Of a stretch of 64,000 bases of DNA, positions 1 to 8,885 are shown in pieces. Position 1 is the first letter of the stretch; the number at the start of each line of letters is the position of its first letter. The translations under genes were made by a program, and so were the position numbers. Origin of the DNA: RH-AL1 sp965214415 (GTDB taxonomy: Bacteria > Pseudomonadota > Alphaproteobacteria > Rhizobiales > Beijerinckiaceae); NCBI GenBank assembly GCA_965214415.1, contig CBDCBQ010000003.1, forward strand, positions 1,736,001-1,800,000, in the 5' to 3' direction. The notes below the pieces were generated by a model that was not told where the DNA came from, made no database searches, and was given only the letters and a program-made list of their open reading frames with translations.

Positions 1-306
1 CAGGTGCGCGCCGCCAACATCTCCTACGAATGCGGCATCGCCCGCTTTCGCGAGACCTCGCGCGGCCAGATCATGGGCCTGCGCTCGGGCATGATGAAGC
101 TGATCTTCTCGATGGAGACGCGCCGCCTGCTCGGCGCCCACATCATCGGCGAGGGCGCGACCGAGCTGATCCACATCGGTCAGGCCGTGCTCAACTTGAA
201 GGGCACGATCGACTTCTTCATCGAGAACACGTTCAACTACCCAACCCTGGCCGAGGCCTACAAGATCGCCGGGCTGGATGCATGGAACCGCATGTCCCGG
301 CATTGA
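1..306 (+). CDS. sthA: Soluble (Si-specific) NAD(P)+ transhydrogenase, C-terminal part
   Basis: Only the last 101 codons are in the window; the reading frame is open from base 1 and ends at TGA 304-306. The segment matches the C-terminal dimerisation domain of the flavoprotein disulfide-reductase fold, with the run LLGAHIIGEGATELIHIGQ followed by an FNYPTLAEAYKIA stretch that is characteristic of SthA rather than of lipoamide dehydrogenase or glutathione reductase. The enzyme is a cytosolic FAD protein that exchanges reducing equivalents between NADPH and NADH. The redox-active N-terminal half cannot be judged because it lies outside the window. Confidence 0.88.
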   Translation, partial: QVRAANISYECGIARFRETSRGQIMGLRSGMMKLIFSMETRRLLGAHIIGEGATELIHIGQAVLNLKGTIDFFIENTFNYPTLAEAYKIAGLDAWNRMSRH

Positions 307-349
307 CAATCGAGATGCGCTTTCGCCAAATTTTGGCGAGGATTAGCCG

Positions 350-504
350 GTGGGCGTGATCGATATTTCGCGTCCGGATGCGCTCAAGACTTACGTCGAC
401 GAGCAGGTGGCTCGCGGGGGATATGGAACGAGTAGCGAATCTGGCGCGTCCTCCACACGCGCCGAGACGTCTCGGGCCTGATTCTGAACCCCGATATCAT
501 CTGA
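350..504 (+). pseudogene. Relic of a parDE-type toxin-antitoxin module
   Basis: From GTG 356 the frame reads VIDISRPDALKTYVDEQV, then ARGGYGTSSE up to base 439. This is the N-terminal half of a ParD-like ribbon-helix-helix antitoxin; the normal continuation after GTSSE (a YVRELIR-type helix) is absent. Directly after it, in another frame (436-504), comes RIWRVLHTRRDVSGLIL and a stop, which resembles the C-terminal end of a ParE toxin (family pattern IVRVLHxxRDxxxxL). The simplest reading is that a deletion removed the end of parD and most of parE and joined the two ends. The remaining bases of the 312-bp gap between sthA and the DUF465 gene show nothing I recognise. The assignment rests on recalled family patterns, not on a search. 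Confidence 0.5.
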
Positions 505-618
505 ATTCGTGCGCGACGGGCCGTCGAATCGCTCCGGCCATGAGAGCCTTGCCAAGCCCGCCGAAAGTGCGGTTATAGCGACCTTCGACCCAGCCGCGGG
601 CGGGTGAGCCGAGGCGGA

Positions 619-837
619 ATGACCGAGAGTGCCAACGACGACGAGCGCGCGACCTGGAAGCTCGAGCTGGAGCACTTGCGCCAGGAGCATCGCGACCTCG
701 ATGCCGCGATCGAGGCGCTTCTCCACATGGGGTCGGTCGACCGGCTGCAGATCCAGCGCCTGAAGAAACGCAAGCTCGGTCTGCGCGACCGCATGACCTT
801 CCTCGAGGATCAGCTGACGCCCGATATCATTGCCTGA
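619..837 (+). CDS. YdcH/DUF465 family small helical protein
   Basis: A 72-residue, highly charged, wholly helical protein with the DUF465 core: an LEHLRQEHRDLDAAI helix, a short turn, then LQIQRLKKRKLGLRDRM. The length is normal for the family. ATG 619 was chosen over GTG 604 because a purine-rich GAGGCGGA lies just upstream and the residues before it do not fit the family. Function is unknown; such proteins are short coiled coils with no catalytic residues. It stands alone upstream of purE. A second DUF465 gene lies at 2626-2805 on the other strand, so the two bracket purEK. Confidence 0.85.
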   Translation: MTESANDDERATWKLELEHLRQEHRDLDAAIEALLHMGSVDRLQIQRLKKRKLGLRDRMTFLEDQLTPDIIA

Positions 838-918
838 CGCAAGCGCGGACCTAGCGCTCCCTTGCGGGGTGAAAAACCTTCGGCTACGACCTCTACTTAC
901 CCGCGAGCCGAAAACCCC

Positions 919-1440
919 GTGTCGTCAACGCGCAAACCTGTCGCCGCCAAACCCGTCGCCGTCATCATGGGCAGCCAGTCCGACTGGGCCATCATGCGAC
1001 ACACGACCGAAACCCTCGACGCGCTGGCGATCGGCCATGACGCCAAGATCGTCTCCGCCCACCGCACGCCGGACCGCCTGTACGCGTTCGCGCGCGGTGC
1101 GCAGGCACAAGGCTACGAGATCGTCATCGCCGGCGCGGGCGGCGCCGCCCACCTGCCCGGCATGACCGCGGCGATGACGCCGCTGCCGGTGCTCGGGGTG
1201 CCGATCCCGAGCCAGAACCTCGGCGGCCGCGATTCGCTCTACTCGATCGTCCAGATGCCGGGCGGCGTCCCGGTCGGCACGCTGGCGATCGGCAAGCCCG
1301 GCGCGATCAACGCCGCTTTGCTCGCCGCCGCCATCCTGGCGCTGCACGATCCCGCGCTGGCCGAGCGGCTCGCCGCCTGGCGCACGGCCAAGCGCGAGGC
1401 CGTCGCGCTCGAGCCGCACGACGCCGATCCGGCCCCGTGA
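919..1440 (+). CDS. purE: N5-carboxyaminoimidazole ribonucleotide mutase
   Basis: 173 residues, class I PurE. It moves the carboxylate of N5-CAIR to C4 to give CAIR in purine synthesis. Visible motifs are the GSQSDW substrate loop near residue 18, SAHRTPDRLYAF, AGAGGAAHLPGMTAA and the GVPIPSQ segment, all in family order. The GTG at 919 is preferred; an ATG 57 bp upstream would add an unusual leader. It overlaps purK by 4 bp (GTGA), so translational coupling is likely. This matches function: PurK makes unstable N5-CAIR that PurE uses at once. Confidence 0.93.
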   Translation: MSSTRKPVAAKPVAVIMGSQSDWAIMRHTTETLDALAIGHDAKIVSAHRTPDRLYAFARGAQAQGYEIVIAGAGGAAHLPGMTAAMTPLPVLGVPIPSQNLGGRDSLYSIVQMPGGVPVGTLAIGKPGAINAALLAAAILALHDPALAERLAAWRTAKREAVALEPHDADPAP

Positions 1441-2528
1441 TCCTGCGACCCGGCGCCACCGTCGGCATTCTCGGCGGCGGCCAGCTCGGCCGGATGCTGG
1501 CCATCGCCGCCGCCCGGCTCGGCCTCAAGACGCACGTCTTCTGTCCCGACGCGGACAGTCCCGCCTTCGAGGTGGCGAGCGCGTACACGACCGCGGCCTA
1601 TGAAGACGAGGCGGCGCTGGCCGCGTTCGCCGCCCAGGTCGAGGTGGTGACCTATGAATTTGAGAACGTGCCGGCGCGCACCGCCGAAGTGCTGTCGGCG
1701 CTGCGGCCCGTACGCCCGGACGCGGCCGCCCTCGCCGCCAGCCAGGACCGCCTCGTCGAGAAGGAGTTTCTCGCCTCGCTCGGTATCCCAACGGCGCCGT
1801 TCGCCGCGGTCGACACGGCGGGCGCCCTGCCCCGCGCCGTCGCCCAGCTCGGGCGCCCGTCGATCCTGAAGACCCGCCGCTTCGGCTACGACGGCAAGGG
1901 CCAGACGACGATCAAGGAGGGCAAGGATCTCGCCGTCGCGTTTCGCTCGCTCGGCGGCGCGCCTTGCATCCTCGAAGGGGTCGTGTCGTTCGCGAAGGAA
2001 GTGTCGGTCGTCTGCGCGCGCGGGCTCGACGGCGGTTTCGCCGCGTTCGACGTCTGCGACAACGAGCACCGCAATCACATCCTGCACCGCACCGTCGCGC
2101 CGGCCGACATCGCGATAGGAACCGCCGCGGACGCCATCGCCATCGCCCGCAGAATCGCCGATTCGCTCGGCTATGTCGGCGTGCTCGCGGTCGAATTCTT
2201 TGTGACGGTGGATGCCGGGAAGGAAACGCTGCGCGTCAACGAGATCGCGCCGCGCGTGCACAATTCCGGGCACTGGACCGAGGTGGGCGCGACGACCTCG
2301 CAATTCGAGCAGCACATTCGCGCGATCTGCGGCTGGCCGCTCGGCACCACGACGCGTCACGGCGAGCGCGTCGAGATGGAAAACCTGATCGGCGACGAGG
2401 CGGACGGCTGGCGCGATCTGCTCGGCCGCCCCGGCGTCAGCTTGCACCTCTACGGCAAGGACGAGGCGCGGCCTGGCCGCAAGATGGGACACTGGACGCG
2501 GGTGATCGGGGCCGCCGGCGGCACCTGA
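1437..2528 (+). CDS. purK: N5-carboxyaminoimidazole ribonucleotide synthetase
   Basis: 363 residues, ATP-grasp family, normal PurK length. It carboxylates AIR with bicarbonate and ATP to give N5-CAIR. The N-terminal GILGGGQLGRM nucleotide-binding loop (residues about 9-19), the YEFENV segment, the central ATP-grasp block with KTRRFGYDGKGQ, and the C-terminal NEIAPRVHNSGHWT motif that holds metal-ligand residues are all present. GTG start overlapping the purE stop. A hairpin follows the stop codon at 2538-2565. Confidence 0.94.
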   Translation: MILRPGATVGILGGGQLGRMLAIAAARLGLKTHVFCPDADSPAFEVASAYTTAAYEDEAALAAFAAQVEVVTYEFENVPARTAEVLSALRPVRPDAAALAASQDRLVEKEFLASLGIPTAPFAAVDTAGALPRAVAQLGRPSILKTRRFGYDGKGQTTIKEGKDLAVAFRSLGGAPCILEGVVSFAKEVSVVCARGLDGGFAAFDVCDNEHRNHILHRTVAPADIAIGTAADAIAIARRIADSLGYVGVLAVEFFVTVDAGKETLRVNEIAPRVHNSGHWTEVGATTSQFEQHIRAICGWPLGTTTRHGERVEMENLIGDEADGWRDLLGRPGVSLHLYGKDEARPGRKMGHWTRVIGAAGGT

Positions 2529-2537
2529 ACACAGCAA

Positions 2538-2565
2538 AGCCGCTGTCGGGGGTCCGGCAGCGGCT
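2538..2565 (+). terminator. Hairpin after purK, possible bidirectional terminator
   Basis: An 8-bp perfect stem (AGCCGCTG / CAGCGGCT) with a 12-base loop lies 9 bp after the purK stop and about 60 bp beyond the end of the convergent DUF465 gene. There is no T-tract on either side, so intrinsic termination is uncertain. Confidence 0.35.
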
Positions 2566-2625
2566 CGACACACGGTCTCACGCCTCGCTACGCGCCAGCC
2601 GGGCGGGCTCGGCCAGCCCTTCGTG

Positions 2626-2805
2626 TCAATGCAGCGTCGCCTCACTGCGAAGCTTCACGATCTCATCCTTGAGCGACAGCTTGCGCCGCTTCAGCTCCGC
2701 GACCCTGGCCTCGTCGGCGGCCGGGTGGACCTGCTCTTGATTGATCTCGCGCTCGAGCGCGCTGTGGCGACGCTCCAGCTCCGTCAGATGGTTTTGCAGT
2801 GACAT
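2626..2805 (-). CDS. YdcH/DUF465 family small helical protein
   Basis: 59 residues. It begins MSLQNHLTELERRHSALERE and later has VAELKRRKLSLKDEIVKL, the same two-helix DUF465 layout as the gene at 619-837, with a shorter C-terminus. ATG at 2805 (reverse strand) is the only start compatible with the family. It is convergent with purK and divergent from the glycosyltransferase at 3032. Function unknown; no catalytic residues visible. Confidence 0.8.
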   Translation of the reverse strand: MSLQNHLTELERRHSALEREINQEQVHPAADEARVAELKRRKLSLKDEIVKLRSEATLH

Positions 2806-3031
2806 TCAGCATCGTCCTTTCGTGGTTTGGACCGGGCGAGTGTGACACACGGGCGACGGTCGGCAAGCAATTTTGTGATGCCAGCTGCCGACCCTTCGCG
2901 ATGGTTGAATCCCTGTTAACGCCACGAGTTCTTCGACCGCGGTCGATCGCATCTCTTGGCTCCGCACCCCATGCCGCATCGTCGACCCAGAATGTTTGCA
3001 TCGCCCGGCGGCTTGGCTTAGAGCGCCACTC

Positions 3032-5845
3032 ATGGTGGCAGTCGATGCGATGCGGATTGTTCGAGGCCTCGCCGGCTCCAAGGGCCGGTGGCGAGGCCAC
3101 GTCGACACCTTCCAGGATTCGACGATTATCGGCTGGGCCTACGACACCTCCAGCCCGAACCGGTCCATCGAAGTCCAGATCGTCAGCACCAGCGGCAAGA
3201 AGATGACCGCGCTCGCGGACATCTATCGCAAGGATCTGCAGGACGCGGGCTACGGCGACGGCCACCACGGCTTTTCGATCGACGTGTCGTCCTGGAGCGA
3301 GGGCGATGGCAGCATCGAGCTCCGCGCCGCGGAATCCGGGCGCCGGCTTACGACGTCGCCGATGACGCCGGCCGGGTTCGTCGAGCGCAAGGGCATGCTC
3401 AACCGCCGCGATCCCTCGACGCGCTGGCGCGGGCATGTCGATATGTTCGATCGCAATGTCGTGACGGGCTGGGCGGTCGATCTCGACAACCTGCACCGCA
3501 GGCTCGAGGTCGAGGCGGTCTCCAAGACAGGCAAGCACCTGCCTGGCGTGGCCGGCGACTTCCGCGTGGATCTGAGGGAGCACGGGTTCGGCGACGGGCA
3601 CCACGTCTTCAAGATCGACCTGCGCACCCTTGCCAAGACGGACGGTCCGATCGACCTCGTCATTGTCGAGAGCGGTTTCAAGATCAATGCCAAGCCGCTC
3701 GAGTTCGACCTCTTCAAGATGCTGCGCGACTGCGAGGTGCCGCCGAGCGTGCGCCATCTGATCCAGGCCGCCGCGCAGACGCTGGAGAACCTGTACGGCG
3801 ACGATGCCGTCAGCACCGCGGCGCGCGACAAGACGCCGGCGCCAGCGCCGGCTCCGCCGATCACCACCTTGTTCGAGACCGCGCAGCCGACGTTCGATCC
3901 GGACGGTCTGATCACCAAGTTCCTGCAGTACGAATCCTTCCGCATCGACCGCGAGAAGTACGAGTTCGCGATGGCGGGCACCGTGCAGGATCGGTTGCTG
4001 GTCGTGATGTGGTATCTCGTCAAATACCTGCGCGACCGCAACTACGCCTATCGCGTGCCGCTCTCGAAGGCCCAGGTCGACTTTCTCAATCGCCCCATCC
4101 CGCTGGCGGGATACCCGGCGGCGGTCAGCGTCGCGTTCCTCAACTTCATGCAGAAGGAGCGGCCGGAGTTCGCCAACGTGATGGATCCCGCGGTCCTTCG
4201 CAAAGCGATGTTCTGGTGGTGCTGCGAGCGCACGCCGCGCGACAGGCTCGACACGACGCTTGTCACCAAGGAGCAGGTGGCGGTGCTCGCCATCGAGGAG
4301 CAGTTCGGCGGCGAGCTTTTCCCGTTCAACGGCTTCATGGCCGAATATTTCAATGGCCATACCGAGCTGCACGCACTCAGCATGGTCAAGCCGCTCGATC
4401 GAGCGATCTTCGTCCACTACCTCGTCTTGAAAAGCTTCGCCGAGCCCTACATCACGCGGTTCCTTCCGCGAGACTCGGTCCGCATGCTGCTCCAGACGAA
4501 CGCCGACGGGCTCGTGAACTTCGATGGCGCCATCGCTCATCTGGCGGCGCCTGCCGGTGCCGGACCCATCGATGGCGCGGAGCTTCGGCGCAAGGGCGAG
4601 GCGCTGCTCGCGCGCTTCGGCTACGGCTTGCGCCGCAACCCGGCGATCGAGGCGCATGACAGCGCCGAATGCCTGCTCCCCAAGCGTGACCTGTCCGCCT
4701 CGCCGGAGACCGGCGTCGCGTTGATCGGGCCGATCCAGAAGGCGTCCGGCCTCGGTCAGGCGACGCGATTGTCCTATGACGTCCTGAAGCATGCCGAGCC
4801 GGTGGCGCCGACGACGCTCACCTTCGATCTCGACAATCCCGCCCCGGTCGGCTTCGGCGCCTCGCTCGATCTCAAGCCCTATCAAAACCGGCGTGAGATC
4901 AACATCATCCACCTCAACGCCGAATCGATCCCGCTTGCCTACGCCTTCGAGCAGCAGGAGATCTTCGCGGCGAGCTACAACGTCGGGTATTTCTTCTGGG
5001 AGCTGAACAAGATCCCGAAGTGCCACCATCTGGCGCTCGAGCTGCTCGACGAGATCTGGGTGTCGTCGGAATACAATCGCGAGATCTACGAGGCCTACAC
5101 GAAGAAGCCGGTGATCAACGTCGGCATGGCGGTCGAGCCGCTGCCGAAGGTGGCGCCGATGGAGCGCTCCGTGCTCGGGCTGGAGCCCGACGCCACCGTG
5201 TTCCTGACGACGTTCGATTCGTTCTCGTTCATCGAGCGCAAGAATCCCTATGGCGTAATCGAGACGTTCCAGGCGGCGTTCCCGCGCGGCGACGAGTCGG
5301 CGCAGCTCGTCCTCAAGACGCAGAACCGCGGCCGCGTCTTCGACGAGTACCAGATGGAGCTGTGGAAACGCATCGATCGCGTGGTCGACGAGGATCCGCG
5401 CATCATCGTCATCAACGAGACCTACCAATACCGCGACCTGCTCGCGCTCAAGCTCGCCTGCGATTGCTATGTCTCGCTGCATCGCGCCGAGGGTTGGGGC
5501 TTCGGCATGCTGGAGGCGATGCAGCTCGGCCGCCCGGTGATCGCCACGTCCTATTCCGGCAACATGGACTTCTGCACCGACGAGACGACCTATCTCGTCG
5601 ACTACGACCTCGTCGGCGTGCGTGAGGCGGAATACATCTTCGTCGAGCGCGGCAGCCATTGGGCCGAGCCGCGCCGCGCGCACGGCGCCGCCCGCATGCG
5701 CGAGATCGCGCGCGATCCCGTCGCCGCCCGCGCCAAGGGCGAGATCGCCGCCCGCCATATCAAGGCGAACTTCTCGATCGAGGCGATCGCCAAGCGCTAT
5801 GGCGCGCGCCTGGCGGAGATCCGCGCTGGACGGAGCGCGGCGTGA
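3032..5845 (+). CDS. GT4-type glycosyltransferase with doubled N-terminal domain
   Basis: 937 residues. Two tandem copies of a roughly 95-residue domain open the protein (about 20-115 and 130-225), each starting WRGHVD-x-F and continuing with a GWA-x-D motif and a GFGDGHH-type loop. I infer a beta-rich accessory or carbohydrate-binding module. A Pro/Ala-rich linker (PAPAPAPP) and a helical region of unknown role follow. The C-terminal third (about 560-900) is a GT-B glycosyltransferase with SLHRAEGWGFGMLEAMQLG at about residue 814, the EX7E-like donor-binding region of GT4. No signal peptide or membrane segment, so it is cytosolic. ATG 3032 was chosen with weak GAGCG upstream; TTG 2996 and ATG 3050 are alternatives. 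It overlaps the next gene by 4 bp. Sugar donor and acceptor cannot be read from sequence. Confidence 0.85.
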   Translation: MVAVDAMRIVRGLAGSKGRWRGHVDTFQDSTIIGWAYDTSSPNRSIEVQIVSTSGKKMTALADIYRKDLQDAGYGDGHHGFSIDVSSWSEGDGSIELRAAESGRRLTTSPMTPAGFVERKGMLNRRDPSTRWRGHVDMFDRNVVTGWAVDLDNLHRRLEVEAVSKTGKHLPGVAGDFRVDLREHGFGDGHHVFKIDLRTLAKTDGPIDLVIVESGFKINAKPLEFDLFKMLRDCEVPPSVRHLIQAAAQTLENLYGDDAVSTAARDKTPAPAPAPPITTLFETAQPTFDPDGLITKFLQYESFRIDREKYEFAMAGTVQDRLLVVMWYLVKYLRDRNYAYRVPLSKAQVDFLNRPIPLAGYPAAVSVAFLNFMQKERPEFANVMDPAVLRKAMFWWCCERTPRDRLDTTLVTKEQVAVLAIEEQFGGELFPFNGFMAEYFNGHTELHALSMVKPLDRAIFVHYLVLKSFAEPYITRFLPRDSVRMLLQTNADGLVNFDGAIAHLAAPAGAGPIDGAELRRKGEALLARFGYGLRRNPAIEAHDSAECLLPKRDLSASPETGVALIGPIQKASGLGQATRLSYDVLKHAEPVAPTTLTFDLDNPAPVGFGASLDLKPYQNRREINIIHLNAESIPLAYAFEQQEIFAASYNVGYFFWELNKIPKCHHLALELLDEIWVSSEYNREIYEAYTKKPVINVGMAVEPLPKVAPMERSVLGLEPDATVFLTTFDSFSFIERKNPYGVIETFQAAFPRGDESAQLVLKTQNRGRVFDEYQMELWKRIDRVVDEDPRIIVINETYQYRDLLALKLACDCYVSLHRAEGWGFGMLEAMQLGRPVIATSYSGNMDFCTDETTYLVDYDLVGVREAEYIFVERGSHWAEPRRAHGAARMREIARDPVAARAKGEIAARHIKANFSIEAIAKRYGARLAEIRAGRSAA

Positions 5846-6891
5846 CCCGCGGCGACGGAATCTCCCTGCCCGACCGGGCGATGATCGAGGCGACCTATCT
5901 GGCGCTGCTCGGCCGCATGCCGGAATCCGACGCGACCGTCGACCATTACCTCGCGCGCTCGGTCAACGAGCTGCTGACCACCGTCACCCGTTCGGGCGAG
6001 TTCAAGGCGCGCCAGCAGCGCAACCCGCTCTACCATTACAACTCGCCGTTCAACTGCGAGCAGATCATCCTCGAGCACGCCCGCCACGACCTCGTCGCGC
6101 GGCCCGGCCTGTGCACGAATTTCCTCGGCGTGAAGATCGACCCGAAATTCCTGCCGCAAATCCTCGACGCCTATGTCGGCACGGTCGAGCGGGTGCCGAT
6201 CCCCGGCAATTGGCACGCCGATATCGCCGAATGGGCGGCGGCGCTACGGGCGGTCGACCTCGCGCGCGGCACGTTTCGCATGCTCGAGCTCGGCTGCGGC
6301 TGGGGCTGCTGGATGGTCAACACCGGCGTCGCCGCGCGCACCGCCGGCCTCGCGGTGCACCTGATCGGCGTCGAGGCGGACGAGGGCCATATCGCGTTTG
6401 CCCGCGAGGCCTGCGCGCTGAACGGCTTCGCCGAGGACGAATACGACGTCCACCGCGGCATCGCCTCCGCCAAGCCCGGCGCGGCGCTGTTCCCGCGCCA
6501 GGAGCGGCCGGGCGAACACTGGGGCAACGAGCCGATTTTCGATGCCACGCCCGAGCAGGTGGCGGAGCTGGAGGCGAGCGGGCGCTACGATGTCCTGCCC
6601 AACGTCCCGCTCGGCGACATCGTCGGCGAGGGCGGCCGGCTCGACCTGCTCCACATCGACATCCAGGGCGGCGAGGCCGACTTCGTCCGCGCCTCGATCG
6701 ACGAGCTCCGCGCGCGCGTCGCCTACATGGTGATCGGCACCCACAGCCGCGAGATCGAAGGTCAGCTGTTCTCGATCCTGCTCGCCGAAGGCTGGCGGCT
6801 CGAGATTGAGCGCCCGGCGATCCTCAACGTCGAGGGCAAGCCGTTTCCCGTGATCGACGGGCTGCAGGGGTGGCGGAATGGGCGGTTGTAG
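5842..6891 (+). CDS. SAM-dependent methyltransferase with N-terminal DUF4214-like module
   Basis: 349 residues, GTG start overlapping the glycosyltransferase stop (GTGA). The first 50 residues (IEATYLALLGRMPESDA ... SGEF) resemble the DUF4214 helical module that also opens two glycosyltransferases of this locus. The catalytic part has the class I motif LELGCGWGCWM near residue 150, an acidic motif II (IGVEAD), and a late HIDIQGGEADFV block of the FkbM type, which usually O-methylates sugars or small metabolites. It may methylate a glycan made by the adjacent GT4 enzyme; this is inference from position. Confidence 0.78.
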   Translation: MTRGDGISLPDRAMIEATYLALLGRMPESDATVDHYLARSVNELLTTVTRSGEFKARQQRNPLYHYNSPFNCEQIILEHARHDLVARPGLCTNFLGVKIDPKFLPQILDAYVGTVERVPIPGNWHADIAEWAAALRAVDLARGTFRMLELGCGWGCWMVNTGVAARTAGLAVHLIGVEADEGHIAFAREACALNGFAEDEYDVHRGIASAKPGAALFPRQERPGEHWGNEPIFDATPEQVAELEASGRYDVLPNVPLGDIVGEGGRLDLLHIDIQGGEADFVRASIDELRARVAYMVIGTHSREIEGQLFSILLAEGWRLEIERPAILNVEGKPFPVIDGLQGWRNGRL

Positions 6892-6933
6892 CCTGACCGC
6901 GACTTTTTCCGCGGATGAAGCGAGACAAGTACG

Positions 6934-8106
6934 ATGATCGAAGTTGACGATATCAGCCGAGGCGTCCTCCGGGTCGACGAGCATCTGACCCGCGCGGTGG
7001 AATTTCAACGTCAGGGTGATATTAGCAATGTACTTAGCACAGTAAATTCTTATTTGGGATCGCCATTGTGGTCAGAACTTGAGTTGTCGGGTCTCGACTT
7101 CAAGGGCATAACACTGCCGCACGCGAGTTGGAATCTAGTTATTTCTCTCTTAATACAAGTCGGCGAGTTTGAAAAAGTGGGCTGGCTTATTGGCAGGCAA
7201 TTTGCTACCGAAAATGTTAGCTTGCATTTTGATGCAAACATCGACTCAAGTAATATTAGAATTGACTACATAAGAGATAATCTTCTTTTTTATCTTCACC
7301 CCCTAGTTTCCAATAGTGTTCTGTGGTTTGCCGTTCTTCGCTTTGTCGGCATTTTGCCAATGCTTGTGCACGTATACAAGCTTCGTAGGGGCGACGGCTC
7401 AATTCAGATCGGGATGGGCGACTCGAATCGAGGCGGCGAAGCATCGTTTTGCAGCAAGGAACCGGGCGGCGTTCTCGTTCCGGATCCGCTGTTTATCGAG
7501 ACCGGAGGGTATGACGGCCTCCGACGCGCCTTTTCGGCGACAGCCGTTGATTACCGGGATAAGCAAACTCGCGCCATGTGGCGTGGGTCGACCACCGGTA
7601 TCCGACCCACCTCTCGATGGCGAACGCTACCGCGGGCAATATTGTGCGAGATTGGCGCACAAAACGCCGAGTTCTTTGATTGCGGCATTACCCATGTCGT
7701 ACAATGCGTTTCGCCGGAGGAGACGAACGAGGTTACTCATTCCGACCTCATCAAATCTACGGTCAGGTCACTAGATTTTGACAAGTATCGATTCCATATT
7801 GATATCGACGGAAACACAAATTCATGGCCAGGACTGTTCATAAAATTACTTTCGGGAGGGACAGTCTTCAAGGTTGCCTCTCCCGAAGGATATCGTCAGT
7901 GGTACTACGATCGACTTATAGCCTGGCACCATTATGTACCTGTAGAGAGCGGGATGGGCGACCTGATCGATAAGGTCAAGTGGGCTTCCCAAAATATCCA
8001 GCGAGCCGAACATATCGGAAGAAATGGACGCGCTCTTGCCGAACACATGTCTTTTGTCAACGAGATGGAACTCTCCATCTCGATCATCGAAAGGGCTTTG
8101 GCCTAG
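6934..8106 (+). CDS. CAP10/GT90-like glycosyltransferase
   Basis: 390 residues. The C-terminal half reads as the CAP10 (glycosyltransferase family 90) domain: DYRDKQTRAMWRGSTTG, later DIDGNTNSWPG and LSGGTVFKV followed by WYYDRL. These blocks form the nucleotide-sugar site in POGLUT/CAP10 enzymes. The first 180 residues are not recognised. Family members transfer glucose or xylose; the uxs and ugd genes downstream would allow xylose, but this is inference. Base composition is clearly lower in GC than the genes before it, with many A/T-ending codons, pointing to acquisition. It ends one base before the convergent gene at 8108. Confidence 0.75.
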   Translation: MIEVDDISRGVLRVDEHLTRAVEFQRQGDISNVLSTVNSYLGSPLWSELELSGLDFKGITLPHASWNLVISLLIQVGEFEKVGWLIGRQFATENVSLHFDANIDSSNIRIDYIRDNLLFYLHPLVSNSVLWFAVLRFVGILPMLVHVYKLRRGDGSIQIGMGDSNRGGEASFCSKEPGGVLVPDPLFIETGGYDGLRRAFSATAVDYRDKQTRAMWRGSTTGIRPTSRWRTLPRAILCEIGAQNAEFFDCGITHVVQCVSPEETNEVTHSDLIKSTVRSLDFDKYRFHIDIDGNTNSWPGLFIKLLSGGTVFKVASPEGYRQWYYDRLIAWHHYVPVESGMGDLIDKVKWASQNIQRAEHIGRNGRALAEHMSFVNEMELSISIIERALA

Positions 8107-8107
8107 C

Positions 8108-8755
8108 CTACAATGGTTTTTGCAAAATCCACTTTGGAAATTCGATCGTCAATGGCAGGCAAAGCTGCGACGAAAATTCGCCGGCCGCTTTGACAACCCC
8201 CCACCATCCCTGCACATAATCGTCGCCAATCATATACCCACCGGGCTTCACGATTGGCCAAAACGCCTCGCAATCCGCTAGTACTTCCCGGTATTCATGA
8301 GCGGCATCGACATGCACTATATCTGCGAGAATGCCGCGCTGCTTTAGGATCGCGGATGCTGTAATAGAGGTCTGCGGGAATGGTACAACATAATCACTTA
8401 CACCGTTCTCGTATACGTTTGTCATGAAGACTTCAAATAGCCCGGGACGACCATTAATTCGCAGTTCGTTGAGAGAGTCATGATGCTCTATCGACCCTAA
8501 AAAGGTGTCGACACTGATAACGCAACCGTCGATTTCATGCGCTTTCATGGCGTTTGCTAGCGTGATCGTCGACTGCCCCTTCCAGACACCAATATCAACA
8601 ACGCATTTGCGGCCAGGAATCGACGCGAGCCGCGTCAGCGAGGGATGTATGCCATTCCATCCCTCGACAACTTCCTGGCTCTGACCAGGAACGAAATTAG
8701 CCCAGATATTTTTGCCATAAAGCTGCTGCATGATTTCGTGCTGTATCGATGGCAT
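8108..8755 (-). CDS. Class I SAM-dependent methyltransferase (Methyltransf_24 type)
   Basis: 215 residues. The motif CVVDIGVWKGQSTI (about 60-73) is the SAM-binding loop, SVDTFLGS is the acidic motif II, and IVHVDAAHEYREVLADCEAFW with KPGGYMIGDDY is the conserved second half seen in class I methyltransferases found with glycosyltransferases. Start ATG 8755 (reverse strand) is preferred over the longer frame because GAAAGGA lies about 8 bases upstream. It is convergent with the CAP10 gene and divergent from the FkbM gene. Low GC. Substrate unknown; sugar O-methylation is a guess from context. Confidence 0.75.
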   Translation of the reverse strand: MPSIQHEIMQQLYGKNIWANFVPGQSQEVVEGWNGIHPSLTRLASIPGRKCVVDIGVWKGQSTITLANAMKAHEIDGCVISVDTFLGSIEHHDSLNELRINGRPGLFEVFMTNVYENGVSDYVVPFPQTSITASAILKQRGILADIVHVDAAHEYREVLADCEAFWPIVKPGGYMIGDDYVQGWWGVVKAAGEFSSQLCLPLTIEFPKWILQKPL

Positions 8756-8885
8756 GGACAATTCCTTTCGCGAGCTAATTTCACCATACCACATCCCGCC
8801 AGGAGGTCATCGCGCTGATAAAATCCTGAGCTTGCGTGATGTCTCGGGAGGTGCCACCCCAACACGAAACGGAGCGATCAGGACG

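Noticed and set aside
2663..5758. A 1031-codon open frame on the reverse strand opposite the GT4 gene
   Set aside because: High-GC antisense frame with no domain, Arg/Asp/Val-rich composition; the forward frame has clear glycosyltransferase motifs.
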